DNA from: Dyadobacter linearis
Lineage (GTDB): Bacteria; Bacteroidota; Bacteroidia; Cytophagales; Spirosomataceae
DNA: 64,000 nt
Reading direction: 5' to 3'
Assembly (NCBI RefSeq): GCF_907165045.1
Contig: NZ_CAJRAU010000010.1
Location: 62,001 to 126,000, forward strand
A model generated the notes under the pieces. The model was given only the letters and a program-made list of their open reading frames with translations, was not told the origin of the DNA and searched no databases. The first letter of the stretch is position 1; each line of letters opens with the position of its first letter. Below, in pieces: positions 8,103 through 16,696 of this stretch. The position numbers were made by a program, and so were the translations under genes.

Positions 8103-8555
8103 TTAGTTCGTGATTTCAGCTCCGTCCAGAATATAGTTCATCTGGTAAATATCATCTGTATTGAGCTTCAATGTACCCGTGAAAGTAAGCCTTTCGTCAG
8201 TCTTGAATTTTTTCCCGTCTTTCTTTTTAAAATTAAGTGTCATCACAGTCTCCGGCCCTGCGCCACCGCAAAAAAAGCAGGCGCTGAATGGGAATGCAGA
8301 TAACACGTACAGATTAGCATCCAGATCCACCGGAAGAATATAGCCTGTGATCGCTACCTGCTGGTTTTTTAGTTTCTGCACGCTCGGCCCGAATGTCGGG
8401 TGAAGCATATAAATGGATTCTTCCGCGTACCATTTTTTCTTGAAAGTAACATCTCTCAAAGTCTCCCAGGTTACTTTAATCGGCTCATTTGTAGGTTTGA
8501 ACGCGAGTAAAGAGGTAATGCAGAAAAGGAATATGATCGTATTGAAGGATTTCAT
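8103..8555 (-). CDS. Small secreted protein, possibly DUF3299-like, linked to ABC module
   Basis: A 150-residue protein with an N-terminal signal (MKSFNTIIFLFCITSLLAF, about 1-19). The mature domain contains GYILPVDLD and FSACFFCGGAGPE, a C-x2-C pair that could bind metal or form a disulfide. This pattern resembles DUF3299 proteins, which are often next to LolD/FtsX-type ABC genes; the match is tentative. The gene begins 53 bases after the permease stop, so it is probably the last gene of a three-gene operon. A longer TTG/ATG-initiated form overlapping the permease is possible but would hide the signal peptide. Confidence 0.7.
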   Translation of the reverse strand: MKSFNTIIFLFCITSLLAFKPTNEPIKVTWETLRDVTFKKKWYAEESIYMLHPTFGPSVQKLKNQQVAITGYILPVDLDANLYVLSAFPFSACFFCGGAGPETVMTLNFKKKDGKKFKTDERLTFTGTLKLNTDDIYQMNYILDGAEITN

Positions 8556-8608
8556 TTTGAATCGATTTGAATAAGGATTTCGCCTGACTAACAAATTTAT
8601 GCAGATTA

Positions 8609-9835
8609 TCATTCCTCTGCCAGCGTGCGCGAAATATTCAATTTATAAATACCGATAGAAGGCAGGGCAGCGGCTATTGCACCAACTGCCAGTGCAGCAA
8701 AAAGCAGATAGACCTCCTCAGGCAGTATCGCAAATTTGCCCAGTGAATAATGGAAATCTTGTTCTGCCGCCTTTGAAAAAAGCATTAACCCGACCCTGCT
8801 GAGTAATATTCCTGCGAAAAAACCGACAACCGAAAGGAAAAGCCCCTCAATCAGTAACATTAAAAAAAGCGACGTGCGGGTTGCGCCCATTGACAGCATC
8901 AGCGCCATTTCATATTTTCTTTCTTTTAAAGAATTATAAAGGGAAACAAAAACACTCACGCCGGCGATCGTAATAATAACCAGCGCGATCGCGCGCAAAG
9001 TTTCGATACCCACTCCTAGCAAAGAGAAAAGCCGGTTGATTTCAATGCTGGGTAATGCGGCTTGCATGGAAGTGTTCGTATTGACCTGCCGCGGGATCGT
9101 CATTAATCCCATCGGGTTGCGGAACTGGATCAATGCGCTCGTCACATCCTGCCCTTCCTCTTCGGCCTCGCCACCAGCTTCCTCATGATGCTCTTCCGGT
9201 TTTCCGGCACCAGCCTCCGCATGTTCGTGAACATCCCAGATACTCGAAAGCCGGGTTACGATCAGTTGGTCCACGACCGTCCCGCTTGCTGCGAAAATGC
9301 CGGTTACTTTATATTTTTTATGATCGTGCTGGTCGCCTTCGCCGTCGAGCCCGTGCGAGCTGGCAAATGTATCACCGATTTTCAGTCCGGCATTGCGGGC
9401 TACTTTACTCCCCACGGTAACTTCCATCGACGCATTATGAATATGCCCCTCTGCAACCTTTACCTTATAATGCTCAATATATTTTGGAGTTGTCCCAAGA
9501 ATGCGGAAACCCTGGTAACTGTCGCCCATTGAAAGCGGGATAACCGTTTTGACGAAAGGATTTTTGCGTAAAGAATTCACCTCCGCCAGCGGCACGTTTC
9601 CGGTAGGCGCGTCGATCTGGTAAATACTGGACAGAATAAGTTGCAGCGGACTTCCTTTGGCGCCCACCACCATATCTATCCCCTTGATATTTTTCCTGAA
9701 CTGCTCGTCGAGTTGTTGGTTCAAAAGCAAAAGCAGAGAGATCATGCCAATACCAAGCGCCAGTAACAATGCACTGAGAAAGCTGTTAAGCTTCTTTTCC
9801 CTGATATTTGCGAGGCTGATCTTGAAAAGGTTCAT
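8609..9835 (-). CDS. ABC transporter permease, FtsX/MacB family, with His/Glu-rich periplasmic loops
   Basis: A 408-residue permease with the MacB-type layout: one N-terminal membrane helix (about 17-40), a large periplasmic domain (about 45-275), then three FtsX-type helices ending near the C-terminus. The periplasmic domain carries charged His-rich stretches, GEGDQHDHKK near 170 and HEHAEAGAGKPEEHHEEAGG near 203-222, suggesting metal binding. Proteins of this type do not normally move substrates through a pore; they transmit ATPase-driven motion to the periplasm. It works with the ATPase encoded 51 bases upstream. Confidence 0.87.
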   Translation of the reverse strand: MNLFKISLANIREKKLNSFLSALLLALGIGMISLLLLLNQQLDEQFRKNIKGIDMVVGAKGSPLQLILSSIYQIDAPTGNVPLAEVNSLRKNPFVKTVIPLSMGDSYQGFRILGTTPKYIEHYKVKVAEGHIHNASMEVTVGSKVARNAGLKIGDTFASSHGLDGEGDQHDHKKYKVTGIFAASGTVVDQLIVTRLSSIWDVHEHAEAGAGKPEEHHEEAGGEAEEEGQDVTSALIQFRNPMGLMTIPRQVNTNTSMQAALPSIEINRLFSLLGVGIETLRAIALVIITIAGVSVFVSLYNSLKERKYEMALMLSMGATRTSLFLMLLIEGLFLSVVGFFAGILLSRVGLMLFSKAAEQDFHYSLGKFAILPEEVYLLFAALAVGAIAAALPSIGIYKLNISRTLAEE

Positions 9836-9886
9836 TGCTTTTTGTTTAACTAGGCCTGCCGGGCCGCAGATAGATTCGCCGCCGGG

Positions 9887-10513
9887 CTACAAAATTACCT
9901 GATTGGAAAATTCACTTTTAAGTCGCTGATCGTGCGTTACTACCACCAGACTGGCTCCTATGGAAGCGGATTGTGTTTTTAATAGGTCAATTACGCGCTG
10001 ACAATTAAGGTCGTCGAGGCTGGAAGTAGGTTCATCGGCCAAAATCACATTCGGATCATTCATTAATGCCCTCGCAATGCTCACCCGCTGCTGTTCACCC
10101 TGACTGAGCTGCGATGTTTTTTTGGACAAATGTTCTGCGAAACCAAGCTCGTTGGCCAGATAAATAGCCCTCTTCCGATCCTGGTCTTTTTCTGCCAGAA
10201 AGTTGGATAACAGCATATTATCAATCACAGACAATGCGCTGACAAAATGCGCCCGCTGGTAAACGATTCCAATAGTCTTCGCCCGAATCAGCGCGATTTG
10301 TTCATGCGAAAGGTGCTTGATCGATCTTCCGCCAATAATCACCTCGCCGGATTCGGGTTGTAGCAGGAGTGCCAGCAGGTGCAACAGGGTGGTTTTTCCC
10401 TTTCCCGATTGTCCCAGGATCAGTAGAGTTTCCCTGTCACCGCAGCTGATATCAGGAAATTGAAATTTTTTTTGAGCAGAATAGGAAAACTTTAAATTGT
10501 GACTCGTAATCAT
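9887..10513 (-). CDS. ABC transporter ATP-binding protein, LolD/MacB type
   Basis: A 208-residue ATPase with Walker A GQSGKGKTT (about 33-41), signature LSQGEQQR (about 135-142), Walker B VILADEPTSSLDD and switch His in VVVTHDQR. It is the expected partner of the FtsX-like permease downstream. Length and motif spacing match LolD/MacB ATPases. It is the first gene of the minus-strand module and is divergent from the DUF6089 pair. Confidence 0.9.
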   Translation of the reverse strand: MITSHNLKFSYSAQKKFQFPDISCGDRETLLILGQSGKGKTTLLHLLALLLQPESGEVIIGGRSIKHLSHEQIALIRAKTIGIVYQRAHFVSALSVIDNMLLSNFLAEKDQDRKRAIYLANELGFAEHLSKKTSQLSQGEQQRVSIARALMNDPNVILADEPTSSLDDLNCQRVIDLLKTQSASIGASLVVVTHDQRLKSEFSNQVIL

Positions 10514-10684
10514 TTCCCGGATCTTTTTTGGTCTGCAATGATAGCAAAGTTTTATTTGAGGTCAATTTAAAACGTCTGCGAATGTGCTTTCGGAGGGATT
10601 TCTAAAAATTAGGACCGCTACAAATAATTTTATCGGAAATACGTTGAAATGGTGATACACTCTGAAGAAAATCAACAACTATCC

Positions 10685-10692
10685 TATTTTTG
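10685..10692 (+). promoter_or_regulatory. -7 element for the DUF6089 pair
   Basis: TATTTTTG matches TAnnTTTG, 18 bases before the ATG at 10711. No good -33 TTG is seen. Confidence 0.45.
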
Positions 10693-10710
10693 CAAAAAAA
10701 CGATTTGAAA

Positions 10711-11721
10711 ATGCGTAGAAATTTTGAATTCAAGACAGTACCCGGGACGCTGGCGTTGATTTTTACCCTTGGACTATTAATAGCAGGTAAAGAATCTCAG
10801 GCGCAGAGCCGGGCTATTTTTGTCCCATATTCTACGGCAGGTTTTGGTATCGGTACTTCCAGCTATTTCGGCGATATGGCTCCTTACAGAAGACCGCTTG
10901 CTTCGATGTTCAAAATGGTGCGGTGGAGTATCGGGGGTAACTATACAAGGCACTTTACACCACGTCTGGGCGCCAGGGCCAGCTTCACTTACGCAAGAAT
11001 TGCGGGCGACGATTACATTATGAACCGCGGCTCAAAATATGAGAGCAACGTATTTTATGCCAGAAACCTGCATTTTCGCAATGATCTGAAAGAATTTTCG
11101 GTTCAAGGTATTTTTAAATTAATTCCAGATGGTCGCAGTTACGACAGACGCCCGCAGTTTGGTGCCTATCTGTTTGCAGGTGTCGCATTAACAGCCCACA
11201 ATCCAAAGGCACTTGATTCTCTTGACGGAGATTGGGTTAAATTGCAGCCGCTGGGTACAGAGGGCCAGGGAAATGAAGGTTATGCCAAACCTTATTCATT
11301 GGTACAGTTTGCAATACCGGTAGGAATCGGAGTTCGGTACAAGATCAATTCAAGATTCGATATCTCGGCTGAACTGGGTTTCAGGAAAACTTTTACCGAC
11401 TACCTGGATGACGTTGCTGGAAAGTATGCAGATCCGGCTTTGTTTGCGGATGATCCATTGGCGGCGACAGTATCCAACCGTTCTACTAATCCGATTGCAG
11501 TAAGAAAAGGGGCCGACAGAACGGAATCTTTGAAGAAATTTTTGCAGGTTAATTATCAGATTGATGCCGCAGATCCTCTTGCAGCACTTCCCGCTACTGG
11601 TTATGGCGCACCTGGGAGCGCACGCGGGTATAGCCCCAGGTTGAAGGATAATTATCTGTTCGGTATGATCCATATCAACTATATGCTGCCTTCTCAAATT
11701 AAATGTCCTCCTTTAAAATAA
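10711..11721 (+). CDS. DUF6089-like outer-membrane beta-barrel protein (first of tandem pair)
   Basis: A 336-residue secreted protein. The signal peptide is about 1-32 (cleavage near SQAQ-S). The mature part alternates short beta-strand motifs (FGIGTSSYFGDMAP, FGAYLFAGVALTAHNP, IPVGIGVRYKINSRFDISAELGFRKTFTDYLDD), as expected for a small outer-membrane barrel of the DUF6089 type. The region about 230-300 is an extra Ala/Asp-rich insertion with no strand pattern. Function is unknown. It is followed after 9 bases by a shorter homologue. The ATG at 10711 is preferred over an upstream TTG that lies in the promoter. Confidence 0.8.
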   Translation: MRRNFEFKTVPGTLALIFTLGLLIAGKESQAQSRAIFVPYSTAGFGIGTSSYFGDMAPYRRPLASMFKMVRWSIGGNYTRHFTPRLGARASFTYARIAGDDYIMNRGSKYESNVFYARNLHFRNDLKEFSVQGIFKLIPDGRSYDRRPQFGAYLFAGVALTAHNPKALDSLDGDWVKLQPLGTEGQGNEGYAKPYSLVQFAIPVGIGVRYKINSRFDISAELGFRKTFTDYLDDVAGKYADPALFADDPLAATVSNRSTNPIAVRKGADRTESLKKFLQVNYQIDAADPLAALPATGYGAPGSARGYSPRLKDNYLFGMIHINYMLPSQIKCPPLK

Positions 11722-11730
11722 AGGCACACT

Positions 11731-12432
11731 TTGAAATATTTTTCTAGAAACTATATTGATAAATACTTGCTGTACATCTTGTCGGCAGGTATTTATTTTT
11801 TTGCCGCAATTTATACAACCACAATTGCTCAGAAGATCGAGTTAGGAGCTGGAATTGGGGGTTTTAATTACAAAGGCGATATTGCTCCTACGCAAAAAAT
11901 TCGCTTCATCAAACCGGCCGGTAGTTTGTTTTTCCGGTTCAATCCTAATCAGGCATTGTCGCTTCGCGCTGAAATTGCGGGAGGTATTATCGGTGCGGAT
12001 GACAAGCATAGTGACGATCCTTTTCAGCTAGCGAGAAACAAGTCTTTCACGACCAGGATATTCGAAGGAAGCGCAGTCGCGGAATATAACTTTCTGAATT
12101 TCCAGGAACGCAGATTAGCTGTCAACTGGAGTCCTTATTTATTTGGCGGGGTAGGGTATTCAAAGTTTGATCCCAAAGTTCAGACCAATCCTTACAAAAC
12201 ATCCACATTTACGCTGCCTTATGGTGTTGGTATCAAATACCAGGTTCGCCGGCCGTGGAATATTGGTATTGAATATGGCGCGAGAAAGACTTTTACAGAT
12301 TTTCTTGATGATCTGGGTGGCAAGCCAGTCGCAACCGACAAGCTAGTACAAGGCGACCCTTCACTGAAAGACAACTACTATTATCTCCGGTTATCAGTAA
12401 CCTACACTTTTTACAAAATCGTTTGTCCCTGA
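11731..12432 (+). CDS. DUF6089-like outer-membrane beta-barrel protein (second of tandem pair)
   Basis: A 233-residue protein related to its upstream neighbour: both contain YGARKTFTDFLDDLGGK / LGFRKTFTDYLDDVAGK and a closing strand before a terminal Cys-Pro tail. A signal peptide is likely in the first 34 residues (cleavage near TIAQ-K). The start is TTG at 11731; no in-frame ATG exists in the signal region. The pair probably arose by duplication, with the first copy gaining an insertion. Function is unknown; cell-surface or outer-membrane structure is inferred. Confidence 0.78.
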   Translation: MKYFSRNYIDKYLLYILSAGIYFFAAIYTTTIAQKIELGAGIGGFNYKGDIAPTQKIRFIKPAGSLFFRFNPNQALSLRAEIAGGIIGADDKHSDDPFQLARNKSFTTRIFEGSAVAEYNFLNFQERRLAVNWSPYLFGGVGYSKFDPKVQTNPYKTSTFTLPYGVGIKYQVRRPWNIGIEYGARKTFTDFLDDLGGKPVATDKLVQGDPSLKDNYYYLRLSVTYTFYKIVCP

Positions 12433-12435
12433 TCT

Positions 12436-12975
12436 ATGAAGAAAGCGCTACTGATCGGGTTAGGTGTTATTGTTCTCGGATTGATTGCGTTTGCCGGCGT
12501 GAGAATGTACACCAAATCTTTCAGCCCGGAGGCAGTAGCGGAAACTTCAAAAGTTGCGGGCATCAAGGTTACTTACAGCAGGCCAAGCAAAAAAGGAAGA
12601 TTGATTTTTGGCAGGGATAAGGATAATGCACTCTCTCCTTACGGAAAAGTGTGGCGAACGGGGGCCAATGAAGCAACGTTAATCGAATTTCAAGAGGATA
12701 TATTAATGGCGGGGAAACCTGTTAAGGCGGGCACCTACTCGCTGTATTCCGTTCCGGGGCAAAGTACCTGGAAGATTATCCTAAATGCAGAAACCGGGCA
12801 ATGGGGTACCGAATATAATGACGGGAAAAACGTAATGCAGGTTGAGGTTCCAATTCGGATCCGCCCCACTGTTCAAGAGCAATTTAATATCTATTTTGAA
12901 GATATACCCGAAGGTGTAAATATGATATTAAGCTGGGATCAGACAGAAGCGCTGGTTCCTTTCACCCACAAATGA
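12436..12975 (+). CDS. DUF2911 domain protein, membrane-anchored
   Basis: A 179-residue protein with one N-terminal hydrophobic helix (about 4-24) and no obvious cleavage site, followed by a DUF2911 domain: KVTYSRPSKKGR, SPYGKVWRTGANEATLIEF and MAGKPVKAGTYSLYSVPG. DUF2911 proteins are widespread in Bacteroidetes envelopes and have no assigned function. It starts 3 bases after the DUF6089 gene, so it belongs to the same transcript. Confidence 0.85.
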   Translation: MKKALLIGLGVIVLGLIAFAGVRMYTKSFSPEAVAETSKVAGIKVTYSRPSKKGRLIFGRDKDNALSPYGKVWRTGANEATLIEFQEDILMAGKPVKAGTYSLYSVPGQSTWKIILNAETGQWGTEYNDGKNVMQVEVPIRIRPTVQEQFNIYFEDIPEGVNMILSWDQTEALVPFTHK

Positions 12976-12999
12976 GATTGGTTTACTACATTTGCCGAC

Positions 13000-13890
13000 A
13001 TGTTTGTTGGAGCTATTGAGAGAGTAGATCAGTTCACCCGTCCGATCCATTTCATTTTCAGATATTATTCGGGCAGCGATATCGTACCCGGAACTGCCAC
13101 TTTGTTTTTCGTGAACGAAGACGGATTTGCAATTACATGCAGGCACGTGGCAAAGCAGATTTTGCATGCAAATGCGATCTACGAGAACTATCTCAAATTC
13201 AGAGGTGAACTACGAAAATTTGAAAAAGACCCCGGTTTAGAAACGCAGCGGCTCAGCCTGGAAACCAAATACCGGATCAACTCGGTGAATCCCATCCGCA
13301 TTCTTTTCAACTTTATCCAGTGCGTTTCGGCTTACAAAGCGCTCTCCATCCATTTGCATCCTACCCAGGACCTGGCGGTTATTCAGTTTCGTGATTTCGA
13401 ATCCATTCAATACCAGGGCCACGCGCATTTTCTGAAAGATTCGCGCGCTGTGCGACAAGGCCGGTACTTATGCCGGCTGGGTTACCCTTTTCCTGAGTTT
13501 ACAAATTATCAGTATAATAAAAATTCCGGGGATATTGAATGGACAAAAGCGGGCCGCTCAAAAACCCCCAGTTTCCCGATCGACGGCATCATTACTAGGC
13601 ACATCGGTGAGGCTAATGAAGTAACAGGAATTGAAATGAGCACCCCCGGCTTACGCGGCCAAAGCGGCGGGCCGCTGTTTGATCCGAACGGCATTATTTA
13701 CGGAATGCAAAGCGCCACCCGCCACCTCCATCTGGGATTTGATCAGGTCAACAGAGAAGTGATTTCGGAAGGCCAGCGAAAGAGGGTTTCCAATTATCCT
13801 TTTTTGAATGTAGGTCAATGCGTGCACGTGGATGTGATCAAGAACTTCTTGCGCGAAAAAAAAATTAACTTTTACGAACAGGATCACTAA
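13000..13890 (+). CDS. Trypsin-like serine protease without signal peptide
   Basis: A 296-residue S1-fold (chymotrypsin/HtrA-type) protease. The catalytic triad is visible as His49 in ITCRHVAKQ, Asp124 in PTQDLAVIQF and Ser222 in LRGQSGGPLFDPNG. No signal peptide, membrane segment or PDZ domain is present, so it is predicted to be cytoplasmic, unlike DegP. A -7-like TACATTTG at 12987-12994 ends only 5 bases before the ATG, which would imply a leaderless or near-leaderless transcript; read-through from the DUF2911 gene is the alternative. Substrate is unknown. Confidence 0.85.
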   Translation: MFVGAIERVDQFTRPIHFIFRYYSGSDIVPGTATLFFVNEDGFAITCRHVAKQILHANAIYENYLKFRGELRKFEKDPGLETQRLSLETKYRINSVNPIRILFNFIQCVSAYKALSIHLHPTQDLAVIQFRDFESIQYQGHAHFLKDSRAVRQGRYLCRLGYPFPEFTNYQYNKNSGDIEWTKAGRSKTPSFPIDGIITRHIGEANEVTGIEMSTPGLRGQSGGPLFDPNGIIYGMQSATRHLHLGFDQVNREVISEGQRKRVSNYPFLNVGQCVHVDVIKNFLREKKINFYEQDH

Positions 13891-13940
13891 GGTAGTTTTT
13901 GCCTGAAAAAATCTTTTTTTTACTGAAAAACGACTTGATC

Positions 13941-14765
13941 ATGGCAGAACTGCAATACGATTTGATTCAGAGTGAGCTTTCGGAACCATTTATAGTTTCG
14001 CAGGAATCGATTACACATTTCGAAACCTATGGATATGTTAAGCTCAAAAACGTGCTCAGCCCGCAGCTGCTCGAACATTATGGAGCAGTTATCACCGATC
14101 TCGTATTCAAGCTGAACAAATTGACCAAGCCGATGGAAGAACGCACGACTTACGAGCGGGCATTCTTGCAGGTGATGAACTTGTGGCGCGAAAGTGAGGA
14201 AGCAAAAGAGTTTGTTTTTTCAAAAAAGCTGGCCCGGATCGCGAATGACCTGTTGCAGGTGAAAGGCGTGCGGCTTTATCATGACCAGGCTTTGTATAAA
14301 GAATCTTCGGGAGGCATTACTCCCTGGCATGCGGACCAGTTTTACTGGCCACTCTCTTCACCTAAAACGGTTACAGGTTGGATCCCTCTTCAGGAAACTT
14401 TGATGGAAATGGGGCCGCTGGCATTTGCAGAAAAAAGTCACCACGTAGAAATAGGTCGCGACCTCGAGATCAGTGACGAAAGCGAGGCGCTGATGAATGA
14501 GAGTTTAAAGCAATTTTCATTGAATGAAACTCCCTTTGAATTGGGCGAAGTAAGCTTTCACGCAGGCTGGCTGTTCCACCGGGCAGGAGCGAATGTATCC
14601 GGCCGGCCGCGCAAGGTGATGACGATGATCTATATGGACAAGGATCAGCAAATTGTGCAGCCAAGAAATGAGTACCAGCAGGCTGACTGGGAAACCTGGT
14701 TGCTATCCAGACCAGTTGGCGGACCAGCCGATAGCGAGCTGAATCCTGTGTTGTTTCAATATTAG
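13941..14765 (+). CDS. Phytanoyl-CoA dioxygenase (PhyH) family protein
   Basis: A 274-residue Fe(II)/2-oxoglutarate-dependent oxygenase. The double-stranded beta-helix core shows the iron triad: His130-x-Asp132 in TPWHADQFYWP and His213 in AGWLFHRAGAN, followed by Arg in SGRPRKVMTM likely contacting 2-oxoglutarate. Family members hydroxylate small molecules, and the substrate here cannot be read from sequence. The ATG at 13941 is preferred to the TTG at 13899. It is convergent with the YjjG gene, whose stop is 5 bases away. Confidence 0.87.
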   Translation: MAELQYDLIQSELSEPFIVSQESITHFETYGYVKLKNVLSPQLLEHYGAVITDLVFKLNKLTKPMEERTTYERAFLQVMNLWRESEEAKEFVFSKKLARIANDLLQVKGVRLYHDQALYKESSGGITPWHADQFYWPLSSPKTVTGWIPLQETLMEMGPLAFAEKSHHVEIGRDLEISDESEALMNESLKQFSLNETPFELGEVSFHAGWLFHRAGANVSGRPRKVMTMIYMDKDQQIVQPRNEYQQADWETWLLSRPVGGPADSELNPVLFQY

Positions 14766-14770
14766 TTCGG

Positions 14771-15466
14771 TTAAAGAATAAGCAGTAGTTCTTCCAGCCG
14801 GCGAATATCGTAGGTCGGTGCCTCGTCAAACTGCAATCCGGCAGGGTTGAGGTAAACGGTATCTATTCCAACCTGTTTGGCCCCCATAATATCCGCAACC
14901 CAGTTATCTCCGACCATAATACTTTCCTCAGCAGAGGCGCCTGCGGTTTGCATAGCGAATTCAAAGATCCGTCGATCAGGCTTTCTCGCATTTGCATTGT
15001 CGAAACTGATCACATTCTCGAAAAAGTGGCTGATCTGAGAGCTGGCTATCTTCCGTACCTGGATTTCGTTGAAACCGTTTGTGATAATATGCATCCGGTA
15101 GCCGGCAGCCTGAGCGTAGGTCAATAGATCCAATGCGCCTTCCAGCAGGTGTTTTTTGTCAGGTAGCGCCCGCAGGTACATTTCGCCGATCTCGTCATGA
15201 TTGTCCGGGCAATGTACGCCCAGTTCCGCGAAAACCAATTTAAACCTTTGCTCACGTATATAGGTATGGTGCAATTGTCCGCGGTCGAAAGCATCCCACA
15301 ATGCAGTATTAATTTTGAGGAAACAGGTAATAAATGCGTCCTTTGATGTAACTCCGTGTTGTTCCAGGGCTAGCCGGTGAAAAATCTCTTCGAGGGATTC
15401 CGACGAATTTTTTTCAAAATCCCAGAGTGTATGGTCCAGATCAAAGAAAATATGTGTGTATTTCAT
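14771..15466 (-). CDS. YjjG-family pyrimidine nucleotidase (HAD superfamily)
   Basis: A 231-residue HAD phosphatase with motif I FFDLDHTLWDF (nucleophile Asp9), motif II ITNGFNEIQ and motif IV SIMVGDNWVADIMGAKQVG. The cap arrangement and the motif I Trp match the YjjG group, which dephosphorylates non-canonical pyrimidine nucleoside monophosphates (house-cleaning). The ATG at 15464-15466 fits the family N-terminus (MKYTHIFFDLDHT); the longer open frame upstream is AT-rich and not protein-like. Confidence 0.87.
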   Translation of the reverse strand: MKYTHIFFDLDHTLWDFEKNSSESLEEIFHRLALEQHGVTSKDAFITCFLKINTALWDAFDRGQLHHTYIREQRFKLVFAELGVHCPDNHDEIGEMYLRALPDKKHLLEGALDLLTYAQAAGYRMHIITNGFNEIQVRKIASSQISHFFENVISFDNANARKPDRRIFEFAMQTAGASAEESIMVGDNWVADIMGAKQVGIDTVYLNPAGLQFDEAPTYDIRRLEELLLIL

Positions 15467-15848
15467 ATCTGGCAAAAGTTCAATATTTATTGGAAAAGTT
15501 AAATTTTTAGATTCTATTTCTTTGTAAAAATAATTGTGTCGATGAGTAAATCCGTCGGCCCCAATTAAGCGTAAGTCTATTTGATAAATTCTATTATTTG
15601 TTGCCAAAAGAACAGAAGATATCGCAAAGGATCGAATAATAGCAAAAATATACCCTGGTTGTTAACATGTGTTAACGGAAAACAATTTCCCGAAAAAAGA
15701 AACCCAAACATTTGCAAATTATTTGCTAAATCTATTTCTTTGAATCGTATAATTTCAAATACAGATAATTATTTCATTTTTATCACCAGACAGAAAGGAG
15801 AAACAATATCGGAGAACCGCTCTACGTTAACTAAATCGAATAATAAAA
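15467..15848. other. 382-bp non-coding region upstream of ECF sigma gene, with GTTAAC repeats
   Basis: This AT-rich gap between divergent genes has no convincing ORF. It contains an interrupted palindrome GTTAACA-TG-TGTTAAC (15661-15676) and a further GTTAAC (15826-15831) 17 bases before the sigma-factor ATG. A purine-rich AGAAAGGAGAAA (15791-15802) resembles a Shine-Dalgarno site but is too far from the start. I see no clear TAnnTTTG element. The palindrome is a candidate operator. Confidence 0.45.
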
Positions 15849-16448
15849 ATGGAGAAAGTCCTAGTTAGCGACAGTGAGTTGGTGACATTGTATATCCGTG
15901 GGAACGAGAAAGCTTTCGAAAAACTCGTTCAACGCCATAAATCAAGAATATACACCACTATTTATCTAATTGTCAAAGACCAATATGTAGCCGAAGACTT
16001 ATTACAGGATACATTTATAAAGGCCGTAGATACGATAAAAGGAGGTAGATATAATGATGAGGGCAAGTTCTTGCCATGGATTATACGTATCGCACACAAC
16101 CTTGCCATTGATTATTTCAGACGCGATAAACGCTACCCCAATGTAGTATTCGAAGACGGAAGCAGTGTTTTTAATACGCTGGATTTTTCGGAGGATTCCG
16201 TTGAGTCAATCCAGATTCGTCAGGAAACACATGAACAACTGCGGGAAATGATCCAGCGGTTACCTGATGTGCAGAAGCAAGTACTGATCATGCGCCACTA
16301 TGAGGACATGAGTTTTCAGGAAATTGCGGACGCCACGGGAGTGAGTATTAATACGGCATTGGGCAGGATGCGTTACGCGTTGATAAACTTGCGTAAGCAA
16401 TTCAACCAACGTGCCCCACAGTATGACAAAAACTTTTACCTACGATGA
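15849..16448 (+). CDS. ECF-type RNA polymerase sigma factor
   Basis: A 199-residue sigma-70 family factor with region 2 (AFEKLVQRHKSRIY, DLLQDTFIKA, WIIRIAHNLAIDYFRR, about 24-98) and region 4 (LPDVQKQVLIMRHYEDMSFQEIADATGVS, about 137-165, continuing to about 185). It redirects RNA polymerase to a dedicated promoter set. Its 3' end overlaps a small gene by 26 bases, which points to translational coupling with a regulator. The long upstream non-coding region suggests its own regulated promoter. Confidence 0.93.
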   Translation: MEKVLVSDSELVTLYIRGNEKAFEKLVQRHKSRIYTTIYLIVKDQYVAEDLLQDTFIKAVDTIKGGRYNDEGKFLPWIIRIAHNLAIDYFRRDKRYPNVVFEDGSSVFNTLDFSEDSVESIQIRQETHEQLREMIQRLPDVQKQVLIMRHYEDMSFQEIADATGVSINTALGRMRYALINLRKQFNQRAPQYDKNFYLR

Positions 16449-16674
16449 TGTTGTAAGGTATTTATATGCCGAGACAACAGAAAATGAAAATGAACTGATT
16501 GTTGAGGCGCTTGCTCTTGACGATAATCTGATGGACTTCTATCTGGATTCGCTCGAAATTCAAACCCAGATGAACAAAATCACCCGGACTCCTTCGGAAA
16601 AAGTGATTTCGGAAGTTTTCAGATATTCACAGCAATTCTCGTCGAAAAGACCTATTGCCCTTCTCTATAATTGA
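16423..16674 (+). CDS. Small acidic protein overlapping the sigma gene; candidate sigma regulator
   Basis: An 83-residue protein starting MTKTFTYDDVVRYLYAETTE. It is acidic in its first half, with no signal peptide, membrane helix or zinc-binding HxxxCxxC anti-sigma motif. I do not recognise a family. Its ATG lies inside the sigma coding region (26-base overlap), an arrangement typical of sigma/anti-sigma pairs, so a regulatory role is inferred from position only. A GTG four codons upstream is possible. Confidence 0.7.
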   Translation: MTKTFTYDDVVRYLYAETTENENELIVEALALDDNLMDFYLDSLEIQTQMNKITRTPSEKVISEVFRYSQQFSSKRPIALLYN

Positions 16675-16696
16675 GGGCGGTAGGTTTTTCTTTTTA

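Noticed and set aside
15581..15868. Plus-strand 95-codon open frame before the ECF sigma gene
   Set aside because: AT-rich, overlaps the sigma start in another frame, rich in Asn/Lys/Ile as random AT-rich translation, and includes the GTTAAC palindrome.
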